In this document: piece after piece, positions 1 to 7,755 of the stretch
Position numbering within the stretch: the stretch's first letter is position 1
Layout of the letters: the number at the start of each line of letters is the position of its first letter
Assembly: GCF_000739615.1 (NCBI RefSeq)
Contig: NZ_BATP01000056.1
Location: 1 to 64,000 of the forward strand
DNA: 64,000 bases
DNA from: Haloferula sp. BvORR071
Lineage (GTDB): Bacteria; Verrucomicrobiota; Verrucomicrobiia; Verrucomicrobiales; Akkermansiaceae
Direction: 5' to 3'
Notes under the pieces: generated by a model
Database searches by the model: none
What the model was told of the DNA's origin: nothing
What the model saw: only the letters and a program-made list of their open reading frames with translations
Made by a program: the position numbers and the translations under genes

Positions 1-471
1 TCCTTGAAGGCATTGCCTTAAAGCCCGCCCTACCAACAGCCCACTGGGTGCGCCGGTCTTTAGCCGGCTTGGACAGTCGTGCGCACCACCCTACAGCTGC
101 CCCCCCTGCGTCTTTCCCTCCGCGGCGCAGCCGCCTTGGAGTGCGTGCAGCCCTGCTGCCGCTTTAGAGCAGGCAGCCTTGCTGCCGTGAAGGACCAAGC
201 GGTCCGCGGATTCATCTGCGTGTGCGGCGCCGTGAAACGCTGAGCCTCGTTTCTCGGCACGCGTGTGGTTGAAAGGAGCCTTGGGATCGCTGCACCCTAT
301 CACGGTAGGTGAAGAGGTAATCTCTCGGTGCTTCACGGCAACAGGGTTGCCCGCCGGAAAGCGGCAGCAGGGCTGCACGCACTCCAAGGCGGCTGCGCCC
401 CCGCCGAATCAAAATCTCCCCATCGCCCATTCTTTCCGTAACACTTCCGGGGAAACCGCTAAGGGCACCCT
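1..471. repeat. Gene-free leader region with inverted copies of dispersed repeat family A
   Basis: No convincing gene is seen here. Two copies of a GC-rich repeat (called family A below) lie in opposite orientation at about 121-190 and 328-400. Each contains a cgcagccgccttgga core, then a gctgccgcttt segment and a gttgccgtgaagcacc-like end. Further copies occur at 10954-11030, 29981-30053, 30236-30294, 30477-30535 and at the right edge of the window. Being inverted, the two copies could form a long imperfect hairpin just upstream of the kinase gene. The short ORFs in this stretch are only readings of the repeat. Confidence 0.7.
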
Positions 472-2817
472 GTGACCAACTCCACTTCCAGCTCCTGCCC
501 CGAGTGCGGCAAGCCCCTGCCTGAGGGGAAATCCCTCTGCCCCGCCTGCCTGCTGGCCCAAGCGATCGCCTCCCGCACGATCAGCGACCAAGCCCCGGCC
601 AACTCTCCCTCCACGCCGCTCACCCCGGAGGAAATCGCCGACAAGTTCCCGGCCTTCGAGATCCTCGAGTGCCTCGGACGCGGCGGCATGGGAGCGGTCT
701 ACAAGGCCCGCCAGAAATCCCTCAACCGCCTGGTCGCGATCAAGATCCTCGCGCCGGAACGCGAAAGGGATGCCCGCTTTGCCAGCCGCTTCGCCCGCGA
801 GGCCGAGCTGCTCGCGAAACTGAGCCACCCGCACATCGTCACCATCCACGATTTCGGCGAGACCGGCGGCCTCTACTACCTGGTCATGGAGTTCATCAAT
901 GGGGTGAACCTCCGCGACCTCCTGCGCGAGGGCAAGATGCCGCCGGAGCAAGCGCTCGCCATCGTCCCGCCCGTCTGCGAGGCGCTGCAATACGCCCACG
1001 AGCAGGGCATCGTCCACCGCGACATCAAGCCGGAGAATATCCTCCTGGATCGCGATGGCCGCGTGAAGATCGCCGACTTCGGCATCGCCAGCCTCGCCGG
1101 GGATGCCGGCGATCCCTCCGGCACGCCTGCCTACATGGCCCCGGAGCAGCAGAGCGTCGTCCGCATCGTCGATCACCGCGCGGACATCTATGCCCTTGGC
1201 GTCGTCCTATACGAAATGCTCACCGGCGAACGACCTACGGCACTTCCCGTAGCTCCTTCGCGCCGCATCCAGATCGATGTCCGCCTGGATGAAGTGGTGC
1301 TCCGCGCCTTGGCCCAGCAGCCCGAGCTGCGCTTCCAGACCGCCGGCGAATTCCGCACCGTGGTCGAGACCCTCGCGCATTCTCAGCAAGCGCCCGCGGA
1401 GTTCTCCTGGCAGCAGATGCGCCTCCATGGCGTGGACTACCGCTCGCGCCGCAAGTTCCTCGGCCTGCCGCTGGTCCACATCTGCTCCGGCATCGATCCC
1501 GGAACAGGCAAGCGCCGCATCGCCCGCGGCTGGATCGCGGTCGGCGATACCGCGATCGGCGGCTTCGCCATGGGTGGCCTGGCCTTCGGCGGCATTGCGA
1601 TCGGTGGCGTGGCCGGCGGTGTCCTCAGCTTTGGCGGACTCGCGCTTGGCATCCTGGCCTTCGGCGGGCTTTCACTCGGCCTTCTTATGGCCGTCGGCGG
1701 GCTGGCCGTGGGCGGCATCGCCATCGGCGGCATGGCCATCGGCTACTATGCGAATGGCGGCGGCGCGATGGGTGTCCACACCATGTCCGCCGCTGCCCGG
1801 GATCCCCAGGCCTACCGCTTCTTCCATCCCTGGGCCCTGAACTTGTTCAAGGGCATGGGCCTCTGGATGGCCACCGGGATGATCCTCATCTCCTCGATCA
1901 ACTTCTTCGCCTTCTGGTGGGCCGGCCAGCAGATGCAGAAGCTCCAGCAGAAGCGCAATGACAAGGACGACGATCCGCCGTCCGGCCCATCCGGCGGGGC
2001 AGGGGATAGCGGGCGCTTTCCCTTCCACCGCACGCTGCTGCACATGCTGCCGGTGCTCATCCTCTCGATCGTCTGGCTGACATCCGGCCTGGAGAAGGGC
2101 GCGGTGCTGATCCTCGGCGTCGTCCTCACGGCCTCCACCATCCTGCAGATGCTCGGCCCGCGGAAGGTCCGCATGAAGCGGCTCATCCCCTTGCTGATCG
2201 CTCTCACCTTGCTTGGCCTGGCCCCGCTCCTCTTCATCAAGCGCGACAAGTCAGGCTCCATCAACCGTCCCGCAGCTGACCGCGACGAAGCGATCAACCA
2301 TGGCAGGCGGGCCGCCGCCGCCTTGATGGAATTCGACAGCACCTACGGCAAGTTCCCCGACGCCAGCACCGCCGCCGCCGTCAAGGAAGCTACCGGCACG
2401 AATCTCAAGCTCGGCAGCGGCAGTTCGAATCAGCTCTTCCGCCAACTTCTCGTCCACGGTGCCAGTGAGGAAACTTTCTGGGCCAAGGGTTCACATTCCC
2501 CGAAGCGGCCTGACAATATCTGCTCCAGCGACGACACCGCGCTTGCTGCCGGCGAGTGCGGCTTCGTCTACATTGCCGGCCTCGATTCCAGGTGTGAACC
2601 AGGCACCCCTGTCCTCATCGCCCCGTGCGCCAAGGGCAAGCACGCCTTCGATCCCAAGGCCTACGGTGGCAAGGCCGTCGTAATCCTCTTCGGCGGCAGT
2701 AACCAAGTCTCAGAAATCGACGAGAATGGCCACATCAAGGCCAACGGCATGGATATCTTCGATCCCAAGCAACCTTTCTGGGGAGGTAAAGCGCCGGACG
2801 TGAAGTGGCCGGAGTAG
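472..2817 (+). CDS. Serine/threonine protein kinase with Gly-rich pentapeptide-repeat region and pseudopilin-like C-terminus
   Basis: The 781-aa protein starts at GTG. A zinc-ribbon-like tetracysteine knuckle (C9, C12, C23, C26) precedes a complete Hanks-type kinase domain at about residues 60-325: glycine loop GRGGMG at 69-74, lysine K91 in VAIKIL, catalytic HRDIKPEN at 182-189 and DFG at 202-204. It should phosphorylate Ser/Thr on partner proteins. From about residue 358 to 440 there are some fifteen pentapeptides of the form A-[IFLM]-G-G-x, then two or more hydrophobic membrane segments (about 475-595). The last 170 residues, with VYIAGL, VLIAPCA and VVILFGGS strings, recall the soluble domain of type II secretion pseudopilin-like proteins. 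The kinase call is firm; the roles of the Gly-rich zone and C-terminus are inference. It stands alone, so its substrate is unknown. Confidence 0.93.
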   Translation: MTNSTSSSCPECGKPLPEGKSLCPACLLAQAIASRTISDQAPANSPSTPLTPEEIADKFPAFEILECLGRGGMGAVYKARQKSLNRLVAIKILAPERERDARFASRFAREAELLAKLSHPHIVTIHDFGETGGLYYLVMEFINGVNLRDLLREGKMPPEQALAIVPPVCEALQYAHEQGIVHRDIKPENILLDRDGRVKIADFGIASLAGDAGDPSGTPAYMAPEQQSVVRIVDHRADIYALGVVLYEMLTGERPTALPVAPSRRIQIDVRLDEVVLRALAQQPELRFQTAGEFRTVVETLAHSQQAPAEFSWQQMRLHGVDYRSRRKFLGLPLVHICSGIDPGTGKRRIARGWIAVGDTAIGGFAMGGLAFGGIAIGGVAGGVLSFGGLALGILAFGGLSLGLLMAVGGLAVGGIAIGGMAIGYYANGGGAMGVHTMSAAARDPQAYRFFHPWALNLFKGMGLWMATGMILISSINFFAFWWAGQQMQKLQQKRNDKDDDPPSGPSGGAGDSGRFPFHRTLLHMLPVLILSIVWLTSGLEKGAVLILGVVLTASTILQMLGPRKVRMKRLIPLLIALTLLGLAPLLFIKRDKSGSINRPAADRDEAINHGRRAAAALMEFDSTYGKFPDASTAAAVKEATGTNLKLGSGSSNQLFRQLLVHGASEETFWAKGSHSPKRPDNICSSDDTALAAGECGFVYIAGLDSRCEPGTPVLIAPCAKGKHAFDPKAYGGKAVVILFGGSNQVSEIDENGHIKANGMDIFDPKQPFWGGKAPDVKWPE

Positions 2818-2935
2818 ATCTCCGCCTTCGCCGTTCCGGCGGGGCGATACATGTCCTTCCTGTTACCCACCAGTCAGCGAAATCTGCTCTTAGCGCCGGG
2901 AGGCGCGTCGCAAATCGGTCGCAATCGGAGGGGCC

Positions 2936-3012
2936 TATGGAGTGCGGTGGCACGACACCGCTTTGGCTGCGGGGGAACTTGGTCTCTTTCAGGTCGTGGC
3001 CGTTTCCCGTAG
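2936..3012. repeat. Partial copy of dispersed repeat family B
   Basis: The segment beginning tggagtgcggtggcacgaca matches the start of a repeat that recurs at 16382-16469, 19724-19810 and 19871-19953. Here the second half has diverged. It lies between the kinase stop and the end of the convergent phosphoesterase gene. Confidence 0.6.
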
Positions 3013-3026
3013 CGTCAACGAAGCGC

Positions 3027-3947
3027 TCATCGGAAAGCTAGCTTTTCCACCGGTAGATAGCTGCACTCGCTCCTCCCATCTGGCCAGAGCTTCAGGATCG
3101 CATAACCCATCGGAGTCCGCTTGTAGCCGCAGTCCTTTCGGTCGCCCGGTTCCCACCAGTAGCCGCTGAGCGAGCCATTGCAGTGAAAGCGGATATTCCA
3201 CAGCTCCTCGCTGCTGCGCAGGTGGATGTGACCGCTCAGCGCCACCACCGGAGCCTCCCGCGCCGCCAGCTTGTCGATCACCGCCTTCGCCCCGCTCATG
3301 TTCCCGCCGTCATAATCACCGGCCAGCGAGAACAATGGCAAGTGACCCGCGACTAACAGCGGCGCCTTCGCCGGCAGCGCATCGAGCTGTTGGAAGAGCC
3401 AGTCCTGCTGCCCCTTGCCCAGCGAGCCGCTGGAGTTCTCCAGCGTGAGGATCTCCCAGCCGCCCTGGCTCGTGCGTGTATAGGGCTCCGCGATGCCCAG
3501 GCGTTTGCAGACGTAAGGGACGCCGCGCATCGGATCGCCCTCCGGCCCCGCCCACCACGTGTCGTGATTGCCCACCGTGTGCAGCATCGGCAGGCCCTTG
3601 AGCTCGGGCATCACCACCTCATCCCAGAGCTTCCACTGCTCCTCCACGCGCTCGCGGGTGATGTTCTTGTAGTCCGCCGCGTAGATGCTGTCGCCGGTAT
3701 TGATCACCAGCCCGATGTCGCGGTGCCTCTGGCGGATCGCGCGGAGAATCTTCCCGCAGCGCGCCGGTGCATCGTATTCCGGGCGCAGGTGAATGTCCGT
3801 GATGTGCAGCACGGTTAGAAGCTTGGCACTGCTGGTGGCAGCCGGTGCTGCCAGCGCGCCCATCGGCAAGGCGGCGGCGCTCGCGGCACCCAGGCCCAGG
3901 AAGTTGCGGCGCTTGAGCGGAGAAGGGTTTGGAGCTGTCATCGACAT
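3027..3947 (-). CDS. Tat-exported calcineurin-like metallophosphoesterase
   Basis: This is a 306-aa protein. The N-terminus carries a twin-arginine signal (KRRNFLGLG at about 12-20) followed by an Ala-rich hydrophobic stretch, so export in folded form to the periplasm is likely. Metallophosphoesterase metal-binding motifs are in order: HITDIHLRP (DxH), NTGDS (GD), VGNHDTWW (GNHD), GHLPLF (GH) and LSGHIHLRS (GHxH). It should hydrolyse phosphomono- or diesters with a dinuclear metal centre; the substrate cannot be told. It is divergent from a second exported phosphoesterase across a 285-bp spacer, suggesting shared control, perhaps in phosphate scavenging. Confidence 0.9.
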   Translation of the reverse strand: MSMTAPNPSPLKRRNFLGLGAASAAALPMGALAAPAATSSAKLLTVLHITDIHLRPEYDAPARCGKILRAIRQRHRDIGLVINTGDSIYAADYKNITRERVEEQWKLWDEVVMPELKGLPMLHTVGNHDTWWAGPEGDPMRGVPYVCKRLGIAEPYTRTSQGGWEILTLENSSGSLGKGQQDWLFQQLDALPAKAPLLVAGHLPLFSLAGDYDGGNMSGAKAVIDKLAAREAPVVALSGHIHLRSSEELWNIRFHCNGSLSGYWWEPGDRKDCGYKRTPMGYAILKLWPDGRSECSYLPVEKLAFR

Positions 3948-4232
3948 CGCGATTGGATTGCAGATGAAACCGCGGATCGCGGGGGAATATTGCTGTCAAA
4001 ATCGCCGGGGATGGTGGCGATTTGGCAAGGCGGATGCTGCAGGGGCAGGGGTGGGGTTTGATGGTTTGCCGCGGTGACGAGGCGTCCGTGGGAAGCACCT
4101 TGTTAGGGGAGGCTCTCCCGAGGAAGCCGATATCAATGTTCCTAAACCTCATTTTGTCGGCCCTAAAGAATCTCCTGTTCCCCTCGTGATTAATATGCTC
4201 AGCTGAAAATTCCTCCAAAGCGTAGCGTCCGA
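3948..4232. other. Divergent intergenic region between two phosphoesterase genes
   Basis: A 285-bp spacer should hold both promoters. No Pho-box-like direct repeat, riboswitch or clear palindrome was recognised by eye. Confidence 0.5.
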
Positions 4233-5225
4233 ATGCCACCCACCCGCCGCCAAGTCCTTCACACCCTTGCCGCCACTTCCGTCTTCCCGCTGCCCTTGGG
4301 CGCGGCGGCGGAGGGCAATGCGCAGGCCTCGTCTAACAAACTCCGCATCGGCCTGATCACGGACATCCACAAGGATATCATCCACGATGCGGATGCGCGG
4401 CTCACCGCCTTCATCGACGCGATGCTGGCGGAGAAGGAGAAGGTGGATGCCATCATGCAGTTGGGCGACTTCTGCATCCCCAAGCCCGTGAACCGCGACT
4501 TCCTCGCGATCTTCAACCGCTTCCCCGGGCCGAAGTATCACGTGCTCGGCAATCACGACATGGATGGCGGCTTCAAGCGCGAGCAGGCCGTCGCCTTCCT
4601 CGGCATGCCCGCGCGCTACTACTCCTTCGATCTCGGCGGCTGCCACTTCATCGTGCTCGATGGCAACGACATGCCACCGGATTGGAAGGGCGGCTATCCC
4701 GCCTACCTCGCGGCGGACCAAGTGGCCTGGCTGGAGAAGGACCTCGCCGCCACGCAGCTCAATACCTTCATCATCTCCCACCAGAGCCTCGAGCATCCCT
4801 CCTGCATCGCGAACCAGGCCGAGGTCCGCAAACTCATCGCCGCGGCGCGCACCGCGGAGGGCAAGCCGAAGGTCGCCGCCTGCTTCAATGGCCACTGGCA
4901 CATTGATCATGCCCGGCGCATCGATGGCATCCCCTATGTGCATCTCAACTCCGCTTCCTACTTCTGGATGGGCAGCGAGTATCGCAGCGAGCGCCTGGAG
5001 CCGGAGCTGGCGAAGAAATTCCCGCACGTCTCCTCCACCGCGCCCTATGCCAAGCCGCTCTTCACCGTGCTGGAGATCGATCCCGCTGCCGGGAAGTTCT
5101 CCCTCCGCGCCGCACCCGGCGAATGGCTCAAGCCCGACCCTGCCGAACTGCACTATAGCAATCCGGTCATCGAGCCGGACTGGATCCGCCCCGAGATCCG
5201 CGCGGTGGATTCGGCGAGGGTGTAA
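4233..5225 (+). CDS. Tat-exported calcineurin-like metallophosphoesterase
   Basis: This is a 330-aa protein. A short twin-arginine signal (PPTRRQVLHTLAATS) opens the protein and gives an exported phosphoesterase. Metal-binding motifs are GLITDIHKD (DxH), MQLGDFC (GD), VLGNHDMDGG (GNHD), ISHQSLEHP (H) and FNGHWHIDH (GHxH). The fold matches the cyclic-nucleotide phosphodiesterase/acid-phosphatase-like branch, but the substrate is not readable. The residues between motifs differ strongly from the neighbouring 306-aa enzyme, so the two are not a recent duplication. Start ATG 4233 is kept because the RR motif follows directly. Confidence 0.9.
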   Translation: MPPTRRQVLHTLAATSVFPLPLGAAAEGNAQASSNKLRIGLITDIHKDIIHDADARLTAFIDAMLAEKEKVDAIMQLGDFCIPKPVNRDFLAIFNRFPGPKYHVLGNHDMDGGFKREQAVAFLGMPARYYSFDLGGCHFIVLDGNDMPPDWKGGYPAYLAADQVAWLEKDLAATQLNTFIISHQSLEHPSCIANQAEVRKLIAAARTAEGKPKVAACFNGHWHIDHARRIDGIPYVHLNSASYFWMGSEYRSERLEPELAKKFPHVSSTAPYAKPLFTVLEIDPAAGKFSLRAAPGEWLKPDPAELHYSNPVIEPDWIRPEIRAVDSARV

Positions 5226-5319
5226 GGCTTGGCTCCCAGCCTCCCACGCATCCCCACTCGCACTTTTTTAACCCCTCACTAAACTTTCCGGGACCAGCGG
5301 CAGTTACTGCCGGTCCGCA

Positions 5320-5862
5320 ATGACCCTCGGCCGCGACAATATCGATGAATTTGTGCAGGAACTGACTCACCACCAGGTGGATCTGTTCTACTTCATCCGT
5401 GCGCTCGTGGGCGATGCCCATGCCGCCTACGATATCCGCCAGCTGGTCAATATGGTCCTCTGGAAGAAGCGGGAGAGGTTCACCCCGGGTACCAGCTTCA
5501 AGAACTGGGCCTTCCAGATCGCCCAGCTGGAGGTGAAAAGCTACCTCCGCAAGCAGCGCCGCTCGCGGGTGGTCTCCTTCGACCACAAGCTCCTGGACAT
5601 GTTCGCCACCGAGTTCTCGGAGTTCTCCGATGAGCTGGCGGAACGCCGCCGCGCGCTGGCGAATTGCCTGCGCAAGGTCACCGCCAAGGACGAGGAGCTG
5701 CTCCGCCACCGCTACTGGACCGGCGGCTCGCTGGAGTCCTTTGCCGTCGCCACCGAGCGCAGCGTCGGCACCCTCAAAGCCCGCCTTCACCAGCTCCGCG
5801 CCTCCCTGCGCCGCTGCATCGAGAGCCAGCTCCAACCTGAACCGGAGCCCGATAGCCCATGA
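5320..5862 (+). CDS. ECF-type RNA polymerase sigma factor (sigma-70 family)
   Basis: This 180-aa protein has region 2 at about residues 10-95 (VDLFYFIRALVGD, FKNWAFQIAQLEVKSYLRK) and region 4 at about 125-175, ending in the helix-turn-helix TERSVGTLKARLHQLR. It resembles the Planctomycetes/Verrucomicrobia ECF groups that pair with FecR-like membrane proteins. The stop overlaps the start of the FecR-type gene by 4 nt (ATGA), so the two are translationally coupled. It should direct transcription of a small regulon, plausibly including the surface-protein gene downstream. No autoregulatory promoter motif was identified. Confidence 0.9.
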   Translation: MTLGRDNIDEFVQELTHHQVDLFYFIRALVGDAHAAYDIRQLVNMVLWKKRERFTPGTSFKNWAFQIAQLEVKSYLRKQRRSRVVSFDHKLLDMFATEFSEFSDELAERRRALANCLRKVTAKDEELLRHRYWTGGSLESFAVATERSVGTLKARLHQLRASLRRCIESQLQPEPEPDSP

Positions 5863-7313
5863 ACGCTTTCCCGCCCTCCCCGGAATCCGCTGACGAAAAG
5901 GACACCAACAAGCTGCTCCACGAGCTGCTGGATGGCACCATCGCCAAGGACGAGTTCGATCGCCTGGAGCAGACGCTTTTGGATGACCCGCAGGTGCGCC
6001 GCGATTACTTCGCGCTGATGAGCACCGACCAGATGCTCGCGGACAACTACGAGATCCCGGACCACCTGGCCATGCACGCCCAGCTCATCGCCGGGGCGGA
6101 TGCGGATGCCGGCGAGCGCCGCCGCCGCAATTGGTGGATCTGGGGCAGCTCGGCCGCTGCCGCTCTGGTCCTTCTGAGCGCCACCTGGTTCACCTTCTTC
6201 CGCGGTCCTGCGGATCCCGCCCGCGTGGCCGGTTCGGCAGACAGCTATTTCCTGATCGATGGCGCGGCTGTCGATGAAGGCTCATGGGGTCACGGCCAGC
6301 GCCTGGAAGTCAGCGATGGCGTGGTCGTCGCCCGCTTGAACAAGTTCACCGAGGCCTGCATCGATGGCCCCGCGCTGGTTTACATGGGCGAGAATGGCCG
6401 CGATCTCGATCTGCGCCGCGGTCGGGTTTACTTCCGCGTCGCTCCCGGCGCGCCGAAGTTCAAGATCTCCGCGGCCGGTGCCAGCATCCGCCACATCGGC
6501 ACCGAGTTCGGCGTGCGCGTGATGGAAGGCGGCTCCTGCGAGGTCCACGTGGTGAATGGCGCGGTCGAGATCGATCGCGGCATCCAGAAGGGCAAGTGGA
6601 CCCTCAAGGCCGGCGACTCCGCCTCATGGCTGAACCGCGGCAATACCAGCCTCGATCCCGTGGCCGCCACCGATTTCCGCAAGGCCCTGCCCGGCGAGGT
6701 GGTCGTCTTCCAGGATGACTTCAGCGAGCCCGGCGGCACCACCCTGAAGGGCAAGCAGCCGGATGTCGGCCAGCCATGGGATGTCCTGCTGGAGCGCAAT
6801 CTCACCACCACCGGCGGCGGCCTGCTGGATACCTCCGGCAGCGCGCGCAATCTGCGCGGCCGCTTCACCCAGGAGACCCAGCCGAATCACCGCCAGGTGG
6901 TGCTCATGTCCTTCAGCACCCGCCAGCCGAGCGCGATCCTGGACAAGCAGACACGCATGGGCGGCATCGAGAAGATCGTGCTGCAGGCCGCCGATGGCAC
7001 CGTGATCTGCTCCGTGCAGGCCCGGGCGAAGGACGGCCACCGCTGGCGCCTGCGCGATGAGGCCTCCAGCGAGGGCGGCACGGAGAGCGAGCTCACGAAT
7101 ATCTCCGCGCTCCAGGAGAATGAACTCACGCTGCGTTACGATGCGTTGGCCGGGAAAATCACCCTGCACAGCGGCACCTCCACCCAGGCCAAGCTGATCG
7201 CGGAGATCCCCGCCAGCAGCCGCGCCATCCCCACCTCCGTGACCATCTGGAATGACGATGGCGGCGACCTCGCCCTCAAGCGCCTCTCCGTGAAGGTGGT
7301 GGACTACCCCTGA
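5859..7313 (+). CDS. FecR-domain membrane protein, probable anti-sigma or sigma-regulating partner
   Basis: This 484-aa protein begins with a cytoplasmic anti-sigma-like segment (residues 15-80, with LLDGTIAKDEFDRLEQTL), then one transmembrane helix at about 92-113. A periplasmic FecR domain follows at about 150-260, containing LDLRRGRVYFRVAPG and IRHIGTEFGVRV. The last 220 residues look like a LamG/concanavalin-type beta sandwich (VFQDDFSEPG... LTLRYDALAGKITLHS). The ATGA overlap with the ECF sigma gene makes it the cognate regulator by position. The family transmits an envelope signal to its sigma factor; the signal here is unknown. Confidence 0.87.
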   Translation: MNAFPPSPESADEKDTNKLLHELLDGTIAKDEFDRLEQTLLDDPQVRRDYFALMSTDQMLADNYEIPDHLAMHAQLIAGADADAGERRRRNWWIWGSSAAAALVLLSATWFTFFRGPADPARVAGSADSYFLIDGAAVDEGSWGHGQRLEVSDGVVVARLNKFTEACIDGPALVYMGENGRDLDLRRGRVYFRVAPGAPKFKISAAGASIRHIGTEFGVRVMEGGSCEVHVVNGAVEIDRGIQKGKWTLKAGDSASWLNRGNTSLDPVAATDFRKALPGEVVVFQDDFSEPGGTTLKGKQPDVGQPWDVLLERNLTTTGGGLLDTSGSARNLRGRFTQETQPNHRQVVLMSFSTRQPSAILDKQTRMGGIEKIVLQAADGTVICSVQARAKDGHRWRLRDEASSEGGTESELTNISALQENELTLRYDALAGKITLHSGTSTQAKLIAEIPASSRAIPTSVTIWNDDGGDLALKRLSVKVVDYP

Positions 7314-7755
7314 TCCGGCGCGATCCGGCACGCTTCCTTTCCCAAACCCGAACCCGCTCCCACTCCCGCTTCCTTTTCCTTCCCTTCCCGTTGACCGCAA
7401 CCGCCCGGCGCAGGACTGAGCTCCCGCGTTCCTGGTCGGCCGGTTGACCTGCCTCCCCGCGCCACTGCGGGGATCCGCTCCGCCGGAGACCGCTCTCCGG
7501 AAGCCTCCTTCGCAGGCCCGCAAGGCCTGTATCACGGGAGGACTACGTACCCGCATTCCGACCTCGAAATCCGTATTCCCAAGCTGAATTACTACGCTTG
7601 CCGTAGTTGATCCATTGATTCCCCGGCCGCCGCTCCCGTTTGCGGTGGCAAAGCCCGCCGGATTCTTGCGTCCGGCATCCCTCCTTCGCAGGTCCGTCAA
7701 GCCTGCGGCACGCAAGAACTACGTACACGAACCAGACCCGAACGACCTCACGACG
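7314..7755. promoter_or_regulatory. Leader with two direct copies of a hairpin plus actacgtac box
   Basis: Two related blocks, offset by 176 bp, sit at 7503-7550 and 7681-7726. Each has ctccttcgcagg, a short hairpin, then actacgtac. In copy 1 the stem is CAGGCC/GGCCTG (7513-7518 with 7524-7529). In copy 2 it is CGCAGG/CCTGCG (7687-7692 with 7702-7707), so the bases differ while pairing is kept. An in-frame ORF extension runs through copy 2, but no signal peptide appears until 7756, so this is treated as 5' leader of the surface-protein gene. Confidence 0.4.
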
